A stretch of DNA of 64,000 nucleotides from Spirosoma sp. (GTDB taxonomy: Bacteria; Bacteroidota; Bacteroidia; Cytophagales; Spirosomataceae): contig NZ_JAPLET010000026.1 of the NCBI RefSeq assembly GCF_026391055.1, positions 558,001-622,000 on the forward strand, given 5' to 3'. The position numbers and the translations under genes were made by a program. Below are positions 1 through 9,038 of the stretch, one piece after another (the stretch's first letter is position 1; each line of letters opens with the position of its first letter). The notes beneath the pieces are model-generated. The model was not told the DNA's origin. It made no database searches and saw nothing but the letters and a program-made list of their open reading frames with translations.

Positions 1-74
1 TCAACAATGCGTTCGCCTGTTTCCAGCATAGATTTTAGCAAATTCTCTTTGGCTAGCTTTTCCTCTTTGTTCAT
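1..74 (-). CDS. 5' end of an unknown gene, cut by the window edge
   Basis: An ATG at 74-72 on the minus strand opens a frame that stays open to base 1. The visible peptide, about 24 residues beginning MNKEEKLAKENLLKSM, is charged and helical with no signal peptide. The gene continues left of the window, so no family can be named. It is separated from the next gene by about 286 bases that contain that gene's terminator. Confidence 0.45.
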   Translation of the reverse strand, partial: MNKEEKLAKENLLKSMLETGERIV

Positions 75-282
75 TTATACCCTTGCAATCGACCTAGAAG
101 ATGGCTCAATTGTCAAAAGCAAATTAACCAGCCATACAGACCGCATAAAACGGGGAAATCACCCTTTTTGTCGTGGTGTCGGATAACGCCACGACATAGT
201 CACAGACTATGCCGATCAGTCGTTCTACCTTTTGGCAGTGCCCGGTGAACCCGTGATTGAGCGAATAGAAATGAACAACAAA

Positions 283-334
283 AACCCGGGGCTTTGGCTC
301 GTCTGCTGAAACAGATTAGCCAAAGCCCCGGGTT
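283..334 (-). terminator. Intrinsic terminator of the ThuA-like gene
   Basis: Arms of 17 bases at 283-299 and 318-334 are exact inverted repeats around an 18-base loop. Read on the minus strand, the hairpin is followed by a T-rich stretch (complement of the A run at 281-284). It lies 26 bases past the stop codon of the minus-strand gene ending at 361. Confidence 0.7.
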
Positions 335-360
335 GTAAACTTCCCTGCCGAATAGCTCTT

Positions 361-1344
361 TTACTCCACGAAACTGCGTTTGCTGGTGGCACTTTCGGTC
401 GGAAAATCGGCCGGTATCGGGATATCGACTTTACCCGTGGCGGCCCACTGCGCCCCCCGTTGCAAACAGGTAATGAAACCCACACATTCGACTGAGTAAT
501 CGACATGGCCCAGGGGTGTATGGAAAATACGCCCTTTCCCGTAGTTGATGGTCATCAACATAGGTTCGTTGCGGTCGGTGCCGCGGTTCTCTTTCGACGA
601 GAAGGCCGTTGCCAGTACGGTCATATTCTCGGCAGGGCCCCGCAGCCGATCATACATTTCATCTTTAGTGTGCATCCAGGTTAGCGGCATACCTTTCGTG
701 ATGGGATGTTTGGTATCCCTAACGGTAATCTGAAACTCATTCTGCGCCCCGTGCGAACCGGCTCGACCTGGCTGTGGGTCCCGGATAAGTTTGCCCTCTT
801 TGTCGTAATACACGAACGGACCATCTTTTTCGGTACGGTCGCCCCAGCCACCCAGACCAATCATTTTGTTGTAAGCAGGCCACATGGGAAACGAGTTGTC
901 GGCGGCATGAACAACGACCAGACCACCCCCGTTTTTCATGAATTTCTCAAAGTCGGCCTGTGTTTCGTCAGACCAGGGAGCCGCATTCCATCCAAAATTA
1001 CATACTACGAGGTCGTATTTGGAAAAGTCGGGGTGAAAGCTGGAATCAGCTTTCGATTTCGGGAGGTCTACGGTGCTGCCAACGCCCGGAATCTTATATT
1101 TATTGACTAAATCGCCCCCGTTCCAGGTATAGTACGACCGCTTTACGTCGACCGAAAACTTACCCGTTTCTTCCAGGTAGCGCTTCATCATAAACGTAAT
1201 TTTGGGCCATTGGTCATGGTTGTTCTGTCCATCCACGATCAGCGTTCGAATGACTTTGGCATTTCCTTTTTTAGTTGATTGAGCAAGACCGTTCTCTGCA
1301 GAAAAAGCCAGAAACAGCAGCACCAGTACGTATATTGGTTTCAT
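361..1344 (-). CDS. Secreted ThuA-like domain protein
   Basis: The 327-residue product starts with a signal peptide (MKPIYVLVLLFLAFSAENGLAQ-type, cleavage near AQ), so it is exported. The body matches the ThuA-like family, which has a class I glutamine amidotransferase-like fold: an early VDGQNNHDQWP segment, a central DLVVCNFGW strand, a GGGLVVVHAADNSF segment and a late YGKGRIFHTPLGH motif. Members are common in Bacteroidetes and are linked to sugar metabolism, but their reaction is mostly unknown. The ATG at 1344 is preferred over two upstream starts (1374, 1407) because it places the signal peptide at the N terminus. It is divergent from the gene at 1517. Confidence 0.85.
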   Translation of the reverse strand: MKPIYVLVLLFLAFSAENGLAQSTKKGNAKVIRTLIVDGQNNHDQWPKITFMMKRYLEETGKFSVDVKRSYYTWNGGDLVNKYKIPGVGSTVDLPKSKADSSFHPDFSKYDLVVCNFGWNAAPWSDETQADFEKFMKNGGGLVVVHAADNSFPMWPAYNKMIGLGGWGDRTEKDGPFVYYDKEGKLIRDPQPGRAGSHGAQNEFQITVRDTKHPITKGMPLTWMHTKDEMYDRLRGPAENMTVLATAFSSKENRGTDRNEPMLMTINYGKGRIFHTPLGHVDYSVECVGFITCLQRGAQWAATGKVDIPIPADFPTESATSKRSFVE

Positions 1345-1476
1345 GAAAAATTTTGTTTGACTGGAATGCGTCATAATAAATTGTACGAACCACCAGCATG
1401 CAGGCATGAGCAGACGACAAAGTTTAAAACAATTAACCGGGCAAATCTACTTTAACGATAGCACCTCCGTAGCAGA

Positions 1477-1510
1477 TTGTGGCTCATAATACCCTCTATA
1501 CTTAGTTTTG
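1477..1510 (+). promoter_or_regulatory. Bacteroidetes-type promoter, possibly leaderless
   Basis: A TTG at 1477-1479 and a TAGTTTTG at 1503-1510 are separated by 23 bases, matching the TTG / TAnnTTTG sigma-factor consensus of this phylum. The -7 box ends only 6 bases before the ATG at 1517, so transcription would begin at or very near the start codon. This supports the ATG at 1517 over the TTG at 1508. Confidence 0.5.
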
Positions 1511-1516
1511 TCCCGT

Positions 1517-2524
1517 ATGAAACTCCAGCAAGAGAATACGCAAGCTCAACACATTGAACGAGAAATTTCCATTATCGACTCACTACTGCGAAACGAAGCA
1601 TTTACGCTGGCAGTAGCCGAGTCGCAACGTGCGGCTTACTACACGGGGCTCGGCGAAACGGCTCCCTCTTTTCTGCTGCCTGGAGAAGACACGGCGAACG
1701 TGCCGGTAAGCCGGAGAGTCGAAAAAATAGCCACTAATCTGGCTGGGTTTTACGCGCTGGAATGTGGCCTTGGCGCGTTGTCTGCCAAAAGCGGCCGAAA
1801 GCCCACCGACATACTACGGTCTATTGTCGCTAATCAGGCCGTCTCGTCTGAGGTACTGCTTCTCAACCGGTTTGCCAACACCACATGGAAAACCGGACAG
1901 CCGTTTCGCGGGCTGGAACGCATCAAACGACCAACCTTTAGAACGGCCAGTCTACTACCACCCGATGCGGTCAGGAAAGATTACGACCAGATTAAGGCCG
2001 CATCCGGTACGCTACTGACCGCCATGCAGGATGTCCTGAACGAGTCTCTGAAATTTCAGATGGAAACATTAAGAAGGCTACTGCACGATGAGTTGTTTGC
2101 CATCCGGATGGCCACCGCCCAGAACGCGGCTTATTATACCGCTCAGCAGAAACCGGCACCCCCTTTTCTTACGCCCGAAGAAGAGAAAACAACAGTCATG
2201 AAGCCGGTTAAAGACCAGAAGATTGCAACGAACGCAGCCGGTTTTTACGCGCTGGAGTGCGGCCTCAACTACCTGGTCACCACGCAGCAAAAGCTCCCTT
2301 CCGATGTGTTGAACGCTATCGTCAGCGACTCGATCGGGCGGGAAGACAGCGAGTTGCTATGCCGGTTTGCCAACGCCACCTGGAAAGCCAGTCAACCCTT
2401 CCGGGGGCTAAGGCGTATCACCCGTGATACCTTTACCCCTTTCTACTTCCTCAGCGAAGCCGATATCGACAAAGACTGGAGACAGGTAAAAGCGGCCGCC
2501 GGAACGGTGCTGGCAGTGTTATAG
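1517..2524 (+). CDS. Unrecognised protein built of two tandem copies of one domain
   Basis: The 335-residue product is an internal duplication. Residues of about 20-175 and 180-335 align along their length and share, in the same order: an AAYYT segment, PxFLxPxE, KIATNxAGFYALECGL, RFANxTWKxxQPFRGLxRI, and a closing QxKAAxGTxL. I do not recognise the domain. It is mostly helical, without signal peptide or membrane segment, so probably cytoplasmic. Each repeat keeps one Cys in ALECGL and the RFAN/QPFRGL block, which suggests a shared fold or binding surface. It is convergent with the CHAT protein gene (40 bases between stops), so it is a neighbour of that system and not in its operon. Confidence 0.75.
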   Translation: MKLQQENTQAQHIEREISIIDSLLRNEAFTLAVAESQRAAYYTGLGETAPSFLLPGEDTANVPVSRRVEKIATNLAGFYALECGLGALSAKSGRKPTDILRSIVANQAVSSEVLLLNRFANTTWKTGQPFRGLERIKRPTFRTASLLPPDAVRKDYDQIKAASGTLLTAMQDVLNESLKFQMETLRRLLHDELFAIRMATAQNAAYYTAQQKPAPPFLTPEEEKTTVMKPVKDQKIATNAAGFYALECGLNYLVTTQQKLPSDVLNAIVSDSIGREDSELLCRFANATWKASQPFRGLRRITRDTFTPFYFLSEADIDKDWRQVKAAAGTVLAVL

Positions 2525-2564
2525 ATCGTTCATCAGCGGGTTCGTCATCAACTGATAGTGGCTG

Positions 2565-5500
2565 TCAAAGCACGCCTTCCAGCACCATTCGCATTCGTTT
2601 AACCACCTCCAGACCGTCTTTTGCCTGCTCAGGAATCCCCATTTTCAGAGCATTCTCCAGAAAGTCCAGGTGCTCAATTTCTGCCTGGTGCTGCCCTTGG
2701 CTACCAATGTAACCCCAGCCAGACATATAACTGGCCACTATTGCATCGTCACTTACGCTCGTATCGCCAAGTAGCCGTTGGCACAGGAGAATGGTTGGTT
2801 CGGCGATCCAGTCCCAATAGTCTTTTTCGTCTCCTTCTTTTTTGTCGATTGCCGCTAATTCCGTCTTCAGGAACTCCTTCGCTTTCTCTTTTTTGACTAG
2901 CCCCCCCTCCCCCCAGGTATGGACGTTAGCGAGAACCAATGCATTTTCGATGGAAAGCCAGTTGATAAGCGGGTAAAATCTCGTTTTGTTACCCAGTATC
3001 AGGTATGATTTTTTGTACAGATTGGCCGAGCAGGTATACGCATTTTGCTTATCGGGTTGATCACTAATTAGGGCCAGACGTTTGTAGGTACTCGCCAGGA
3101 TGTTTACCCGTTCTGCCGTTTCGCCGAAGCGAATCAGATTCTGCATATCCTGAAGAACTTCGCTGATCGCTTTGGTGGCTTCATCAGTGGCCGTCTTTAG
3201 GACCTCGGCACTTACGCCTGTACCTACCCCTTTCACTTTTTTTATGGCTTGCGCATGATACTTGGCTTTGGTGTTGCAGAATTTTTCCGTGGCCGAAAAG
3301 GAAAAGGAGGCCTTTTCTTCCTTCCATAATTTTTCAAACAGGGTTATTGCCTGATCGTACAAATTCAGCCCGCTGAACAGGAGCGCCTGTAGTTCAATGA
3401 TCCGGCCGCTGCTCAGGCTTTCCCTGATGAGGGCTTTATCAATGGCGTCCATTGTCTGCTTAACCTCTTCAATATCATAGCCCCCGCTTTCGACCCGGTT
3501 GAGTAAGTTGCTCAATTCTATTTCGGCTTCCTGCGGAATAATAAAGTTATAGGCCGGCTTTGCTGTCCGAAAATTTGTCGAGAGTCGATAAAAGGGATCG
3601 CCATAGGCCTGGTAGGAACCCCATGTGTTATTGCGCGCCCCATGCTTTTCGAAGACCAGCTTCCGCGCCTTCTTGGTAGCTTCCCCGAAGCTGTACCCCT
3701 CGAACAGGCTCTGATAAAATACTTCGGCGAAGTCGAGGGCTGCCGTATCGTTTACCGCCCAACCGGCCACAACAACAGCTTTGACCCCAATTTCAATCAA
3801 CTGCGTGCCAATGTTGGCTGCCAGCTTTAATCGGTTGTTGTTGGCTAGTTCTGCCGCCCCGTCAAACTGACCCAAAAAGCAGCAGTTCACAAAAACCAAC
3901 TCGGGCACATTGCTCATCTGCTTAATGTATGCCGGGGTTAGGTAGGCATCTTTGCCAATCAGCATACCGGTTGGTGCTTTCGGGTCAGGGTTAAATACGC
4001 CATGCCCTGCCAGGTGTACGATTCGGTAATTTCGGCTGAACAGCTCCAGCAAAATCGTTGAGGCCGACTTCCCCATCAAGGGGGTCACCTGAAACTCGTG
4101 CGTCTCCAGCAGATCGGCGACTTTCTTTCCCTCTTCAAGTGCGGCCTTTAGTTGAATAGCCGGATTGCCCAGATCAGGATCGCCAATAACAATGGCGGTA
4201 GGTTCAAGAACGGGCGTGATGGTGGCACGGGCATTGCTGGTGGCCAGTTGCCGGACCATCCCGGCATTCACACTCAGCGGGCTGGCATTACCCGTACTAT
4301 CCTGCAACAGCTCCCAGGGGAAAGCGGCCGTGTAGCTGTCCAATATCCAGTTGATGTTGCTTTGCCGCTTAACCTGCTCTTTAAAGTCGTTGGGAATCAT
4401 CAACTCGAAAACGGCTTTTGCTAATCCCGGCGACCATGTATCATGGCGGGATAAATCTTCCAGCATGCCAGTAAGCGTATCATTGATTGTTGCCAGTGAC
4501 TGTTTTTCAACCCGGGCCGCATCAGTCGAAATCTCGAACTGCAGATTACGTTGTGGCGTAAGCTGGCCAAACGCATCTTTTTCACTGCTTACATTGATGC
4601 GCGTCCACCATTCTGTCGTGTCATCTACAGGCAACCGCTCCCGCAAACCGGTTAGTTCTTTTATCTTATTACTATTTCTGAATATGTTGAGCGATCGGCT
4701 TTCGTCCTTTTCAATCGCACTGATGGCCTTTATACAGGTTAAGGCTTTGTCTTTATAAAGCTCAACAAATTCAATTTCCTCGATGAGCTTAGGGGAGTCA
4801 TAAATCTGCAGAACCTTCGCATTTGCATTCTGCACACCCTGTATGATGGCCCTTACGGAGTTCTCTATACGCAGCCCACCGTAGCCCGAGCCAATAATCA
4901 GCATTGAAATACCGACCCGTTCGGGGGTAGCCTCCCTGCCGGTCAGGTTATCGGGTTTACTGTTTATGTTTACCAGATATTTGGATGTACCCTGTTCCAC
5001 TGTGCTGGTCAGCATGTGCTCTGTTAGAAGCCCCTGTTTTCCCAGCCCTACAATTATTGCCCCCCTAAATCCTCTGGTGCTGCCTGAAGCTACCTGTTCA
5101 CTGGTGCCAATAGGGCCCGGATAAAGGCCTAGCCGGTGCCTGCGGCTTAACTCGCCACCTAAATGCCAGTTAACGGCTTTCTCGGCCGAAATGATACCGT
5201 CGCGATCAAAGTGACCGATCATCAGCGGGTGCATCGCGTATTTCAAATCGCCATTACTGACCGAAACCGTTATAGGAACATCGCTGGTTCCGAACTGGTC
5301 GTTGGTACCCAGGCCCATCAGTGCCTTCTCAACGCCGGTAGACGAGAGGTCAAAATTAACGATAGTCTTCGCTTTAAACTCCCGCTCAAGACTACGGACT
5401 GCCGGCCGAATCCGTTTCAGCTGCGAGGTTATGCCCGTATCCAGCAGTTCACGGATGGCGCCAAACAACCGGGGCTCATTCGCCAGTTCGCCATGCGCCA

Positions 5501-8336
5501 CGTCGGAGTAGTACACAGCATTACGCTCAACGAGCTGCTGGGGGATACCACTTGCCCAGGTTACGCTCTCGTCGCCCTCTTTCGTTGCCAGAAACGTAAG
5601 CCGGTTATGGTCCGTTGTGAACCCGCTAATGGTTTGCTGATTCCTCCGGCTCTGACCGGCGATGTAAACGGCCTGCGACAGGTCTATGGTCGGTGCTTTG
5701 TCGAGAATACCCGCCCGATAGGCACCGAACTGGGTCAGTAAAGCATCGTCGGGAATGGGCCAACTGGTATCGCCAAAGGCTGTCCGCATGCGCTCCCAGG
5801 TTTCGCGGCTGGCAAAATCATTTTCCTTGTCGGTCGTTAGCGGTAACAGACTAAGAATACCCGGAAACTGGGAAAACACCGCCAGCAGCTCCTTTTTGGA
5901 GTGGGTTACGTCGATAAAATCCAGCGTATGAATTAGAGAATCCAGCCCAAATAATACGTAAGGAATCCGGAACGAACCGCCCAGGGGCGCTCCCAGCAAC
6001 AGGAGCCGGAACCCCTGAATGCCCTGCAACAACTTCCAGTTATCGGCATATCGGATAATATAGTCTCGCACCAGCACGCCCCCCATAGAATGGGCGATTA
6101 GTTTAACCGGCTGCCCCACTTGCTTCAAGTCCATCAGCTTTCGATCCAGTGCTGCGGCATTGGTGGCCATGTCGATGCGCCAGTCGAACGGAAAAACAAC
6201 CACATCGTAATCCCGCGACAACGCATCGGCCAGTTTTTTGTACGCACTGCCCACGAGCCCGTCAGCTTTTACATACCTGTTGTTGTCATTATTATGCAGT
6301 AACGAGGTAAGGCCACCGCCGAGAAAGCTCAAATAATTGATCCATACCGATTTGCCGTTAACGGTCAGGGTACTGCCCATAATACCCGGCAGCAAGACCA
6401 CAATTGGTTTCGTGCCCGATACCGGCGTGGGCGCTACCTTACCTCCCGGCATTACCGAGCTTATAGTCCGAATCTCCTCCTGGCTGAACGCGCGGCTGTC
6501 CAGTTTAGAAAAACCGGGTATGGGGGCATCGCCGGTGCTCCGTAAAGCCAGCAGCAACGCATTCCGGGTTCGGTCGTTTTCGAAATAACCGGAGTGGTTC
6601 ACGTTAGCCCCCTGGTCGAAAAAGTACTGAACTTTAGTCTCGACCCGCCGGATGCCATTGTACATGGAGCGGGTATCCACCACAAAATCATTATCGCCCA
6701 GGAAAAACAGATTTGTGAGCGCAACCTTAATAGCCTGCCAGCGCAAACTCAGTTTGGCATCGCCCGAGATAATGAAGAGGGGCGTATCGATGAGAACGTC
6801 AGGATTTGCATTGTTGAGCATCTGGTTAAAGGGCGAACCGGGGCTCTGCACTTCCAGACCCGGCAGAATAGATACATCCTGCCGACTTTCCAGTATGGTA
6901 GCGATCAAATCCCGAACCAGGCCGAAAGCCGGAAGAATAGCCAGGCCGATGACATTGGCGATAACATTGAAAAACGTGTCGAGCCGATGAGATAACAGCG
7001 TTGTTCCACTGGCGGTAGAAGCCACCCGGATAAATTTGGCAATGGTAATATTTTTGTCTGAAATCGTAGCGTCAATTTCTTCGATCAGCCGCAGGTCGTT
7101 GTCGCGATTCTGTCGGCGCAGGTAATTTTTCTCGTTAAGGGAAAAGCCACGCTTCGACGTATCGCTCAGACAGAATCGGTTGAGTATATCGCCCACCAAA
7201 CCGCCACGCGAATGGCTGATGAGGGTCAGCGTAGCCGTCTTTGGTAGTTCTTTTACCAGGTCCAGTACATTCTGCAGCGGGCTTTGAGTGATGGTTTTGT
7301 GCTGAAAAGCCAGTACCCTATTCTCGTACGTTTGGTTGATAAATGTCCATACAGGTGTGTCCTTTAACTTATCGAACGCCCCTTTCGCGGAAGACATGGT
7401 ACCGTGAATGAACAGGAGGTAATTGCCCCCGTTTTGTAGTTTTATGTCCTCCAGTTCGAACTGCTCCGTAAGCCGAAACAAACCCGTTCTATTTTCCAGT
7501 TGGTGGTCTTCCAGCCGGATTGCCAAATCTCGAACCGTTTTCTCTATCTGAGGCCGACTATCTTCAACTTTTTCTCTTCTGGTAAAGATCCGAACCAGCT
7601 TGAGCGCAATTCTGGGCAGCATACCGCCACGGTTCGACTCCCCAACCGCTAACTCTGCAGGAATAACAACAGTCCTTTCCTGGCCATTCTCAATACCCCT
7701 GACCTGAGTCGACGTACCGGGGAAAATGTCATCAATAGTCGTTAAATCGCCAATCCACACAGTGTCGGTTTCTGCATCTGCCTCGCTACCGCTGACTTTC
7801 CTGAAGGTAAACTCGATGACTTTTGGGTGGCCAGCCTCATCAACCACTGGTACTACATGGCGTGGGGTATTGCCAGCGCGCGTGGCGGGCCGTACCGTAT
7901 AGACAGCGTCGAGGGTTAAGGTTTCGCTTTCGTCCGAATCAAAGCTTTCGTCCAAGTCGCCCTGCAAGACAATTGACTGGATCAAAAAATTGGAGGCAGA
8001 CTTTACAGCGCCGGACTCGGTTTGCTTTGGGGGCGCATTTACGGTAAGAGGAGCGTCATTTACGTCTATATTGATTTTAGCGTTTTCAGTGGTCCCGTCT
8101 TTCAGTCTGATTTCGACGTTGGCTGTAAAACCAGCAAAGCAAACATCCGAAAGTCTGAACCGCGACTCGGAGTCATATATTATTCGTACTGGATGTTCAA
8201 GAAACGGGATTTCATAAACTACCGAATCAATCTTGTTAAGGGCTGCTTTACCAGCCTCAACCCAAACAGACCATTCCCAGGAATCGTCAGCAGTTCGTTT
8301 TGTCTTTTGCTGTAATTTATAAATAGAAGTGGCCAT
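2565..8336 (-). CDS. pYEATS-like / double alpha/beta-hydrolase / CHAT protease multidomain protein
   Basis: The 1923-residue protein has no signal peptide. Residues ~18-100 resemble the prokaryotic YEATS domain: WEWSVWVE, then VVYEIPF..HPVR, FRL and VEIRLKDG. Residues ~305-590 form an alpha/beta-hydrolase (FIHGTMSS; S376 in SHSRGG; acid near D548/D550; H581). Residues ~640-960 form a second, LCAT-like hydrolase (LPGIMGS; S750 in HSMGG; D922 in EGDESV; H948 in VAHGE). Residues ~985-1150 (GLYPGPIGT, GAIIVGLGKQG) are unassigned to me. CHAT spans ~1310-1560 with the His-Cys dyad H1445 (HLAGHG) and C1486 (VNCCFLG). The remaining ~360 residues look like helical repeats. It starts 3 bases after the TIR-like gene, so the two are very likely co-transcribed. 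A conflict or defence role is inference from domains: pYEATS, TIR and CHAT all recur in such systems. Confidence 0.85.
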   Translation of the reverse strand: MATSIYKLQQKTKRTADDSWEWSVWVEAGKAALNKIDSVVYEIPFLEHPVRIIYDSESRFRLSDVCFAGFTANVEIRLKDGTTENAKINIDVNDAPLTVNAPPKQTESGAVKSASNFLIQSIVLQGDLDESFDSDESETLTLDAVYTVRPATRAGNTPRHVVPVVDEAGHPKVIEFTFRKVSGSEADAETDTVWIGDLTTIDDIFPGTSTQVRGIENGQERTVVIPAELAVGESNRGGMLPRIALKLVRIFTRREKVEDSRPQIEKTVRDLAIRLEDHQLENRTGLFRLTEQFELEDIKLQNGGNYLLFIHGTMSSAKGAFDKLKDTPVWTFINQTYENRVLAFQHKTITQSPLQNVLDLVKELPKTATLTLISHSRGGLVGDILNRFCLSDTSKRGFSLNEKNYLRRQNRDNDLRLIEEIDATISDKNITIAKFIRVASTASGTTLLSHRLDTFFNVIANVIGLAILPAFGLVRDLIATILESRQDVSILPGLEVQSPGSPFNQMLNNANPDVLIDTPLFIISGDAKLSLRWQAIKVALTNLFFLGDNDFVVDTRSMYNGIRRVETKVQYFFDQGANVNHSGYFENDRTRNALLLALRSTGDAPIPGFSKLDSRAFSQEEIRTISSVMPGGKVAPTPVSGTKPIVVLLPGIMGSTLTVNGKSVWINYLSFLGGGLTSLLHNNDNNRYVKADGLVGSAYKKLADALSRDYDVVVFPFDWRIDMATNAAALDRKLMDLKQVGQPVKLIAHSMGGVLVRDYIIRYADNWKLLQGIQGFRLLLLGAPLGGSFRIPYVLFGLDSLIHTLDFIDVTHSKKELLAVFSQFPGILSLLPLTTDKENDFASRETWERMRTAFGDTSWPIPDDALLTQFGAYRAGILDKAPTIDLSQAVYIAGQSRRNQQTISGFTTDHNRLTFLATKEGDESVTWASGIPQQLVERNAVYYSDVAHGELANEPRLFGAIRELLDTGITSQLKRIRPAVRSLEREFKAKTIVNFDLSSTGVEKALMGLGTNDQFGTSDVPITVSVSNGDLKYAMHPLMIGHFDRDGIISAEKAVNWHLGGELSRRHRLGLYPGPIGTSEQVASGSTRGFRGAIIVGLGKQGLLTEHMLTSTVEQGTSKYLVNINSKPDNLTGREATPERVGISMLIIGSGYGGLRIENSVRAIIQGVQNANAKVLQIYDSPKLIEEIEFVELYKDKALTCIKAISAIEKDESRSLNIFRNSNKIKELTGLRERLPVDDTTEWWTRINVSSEKDAFGQLTPQRNLQFEISTDAARVEKQSLATINDTLTGMLEDLSRHDTWSPGLAKAVFELMIPNDFKEQVKRQSNINWILDSYTAAFPWELLQDSTGNASPLSVNAGMVRQLATSNARATITPVLEPTAIVIGDPDLGNPAIQLKAALEEGKKVADLLETHEFQVTPLMGKSASTILLELFSRNYRIVHLAGHGVFNPDPKAPTGMLIGKDAYLTPAYIKQMSNVPELVFVNCCFLGQFDGAAELANNNRLKLAANIGTQLIEIGVKAVVVAGWAVNDTAALDFAEVFYQSLFEGYSFGEATKKARKLVFEKHGARNNTWGSYQAYGDPFYRLSTNFRTAKPAYNFIIPQEAEIELSNLLNRVESGGYDIEEVKQTMDAIDKALIRESLSSGRIIELQALLFSGLNLYDQAITLFEKLWKEEKASFSFSATEKFCNTKAKYHAQAIKKVKGVGTGVSAEVLKTATDEATKAISEVLQDMQNLIRFGETAERVNILASTYKRLALISDQPDKQNAYTCSANLYKKSYLILGNKTRFYPLINWLSIENALVLANVHTWGEGGLVKKEKAKEFLKTELAAIDKKEGDEKDYWDWIAEPTILLCQRLLGDTSVSDDAIVASYMSGWGYIGSQGQHQAEIEHLDFLENALKMGIPEQAKDGLEVVKRMRMVLEGVL

Positions 8337-8339
8337 AAC

Positions 8340-9038
8340 TTATCGTTTGATGAGTTGATAGTGGATAAGTGTTTCCAAGGCTAGTGAGCTTTTATCAACC
8401 TTGTTTTCGAGCGTTATATAAATAAGCGATTGCAGAGAGTCTGGTATATTTTTTATTTTCGCCACTATGCTCCCATCCGGGGCTTTGTAAGGGATGGATT
8501 CAAATACCGGCGTTTTTTCCCCATCTACAGAAAAATAGTACATACACCTCCATTCATGTATTCTACTTGAGAAGGTGTTGTAAGCTGGCCCTTTCTTATC
8601 AAATAGAACTACTATTTTACTCATCATTTGCTTTTGCCAACCGCCCACCAACTTGGCCAGCTCAACCAAAAGTTTATCTTTCCTTTTGATATCAAACTCT
8701 ATACGCTGCCGATCGAAAACCATACCATCCTGCGACTCTACGGCTTTATCCCTAATTTCAACAGCTGGAATATTGGTTGGTATAGTAGCAACAAGCTCTT
8801 CAATACACCAACGGTGCGTGGAGAAGGTATTACTTGACTTCATTGCATTTCTCTTGGTTAAAAATGCGATTACGGCGTCAGAATTATTAATCCGTTCCAA
8901 TACGGATTTAGGTACATTTTTCCCAAATAACTCCTTACCGGTATCTACTTTAAAGCCGTAAGACTCAATTAGCGGGAATACCATTTCCTCTATCCATTTA
9001 TCGTCTTCATTATAGCCGTAGCCAACGAAAATTTTCAT
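8340..9038 (-). CDS. TIR-like domain protein, first gene of the CHAT operon
   Basis: This 232-residue cytoplasmic protein begins with a TIR-like fold: MKIFVGYGYNEDD as the first strand, an ERINNSDAVIAFLTKR strand-turn, and HRWCIEEL at residues 75-82, which matches the WCxxEL block of TIR domains where E81 sits at the usual NAD-hydrolase glutamate position. Residues ~140-232 form a beta-rich tail I do not recognise. TIR proteins act as NAD-consuming or signal-making enzymes or as adaptors; which applies here is not visible. Its stop lies 3 bases before the ATG of the CHAT protein, so the pair forms an operon with this gene first. Confidence 0.75.
   Translation of the reverse strand: MKIFVGYGYNEDDKWIEEMVFPLIESYGFKVDTGKELFGKNVPKSVLERINNSDAVIAFLTKRNAMKSSNTFSTHRWCIEELVATIPTNIPAVEIRDKAVESQDGMVFDRQRIEFDIKRKDKLLVELAKLVGGWQKQMMSKIVVLFDKKGPAYNTFSSRIHEWRCMYYFSVDGEKTPVFESIPYKAPDGSIVAKIKNIPDSLQSLIYITLENKVDKSSLALETLIHYQLIKR

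Noticed and set aside
225..506. 93-codon frame overlapping the end of the ThuA-like gene
   Set aside because: It is antisense-frame noise that covers the terminator hairpin at 283-334.
8022..8315. Plus-strand frames of 75-97 codons inside the CHAT gene start
   Set aside because: They are shadows of a gene with clear domain content on the minus strand.
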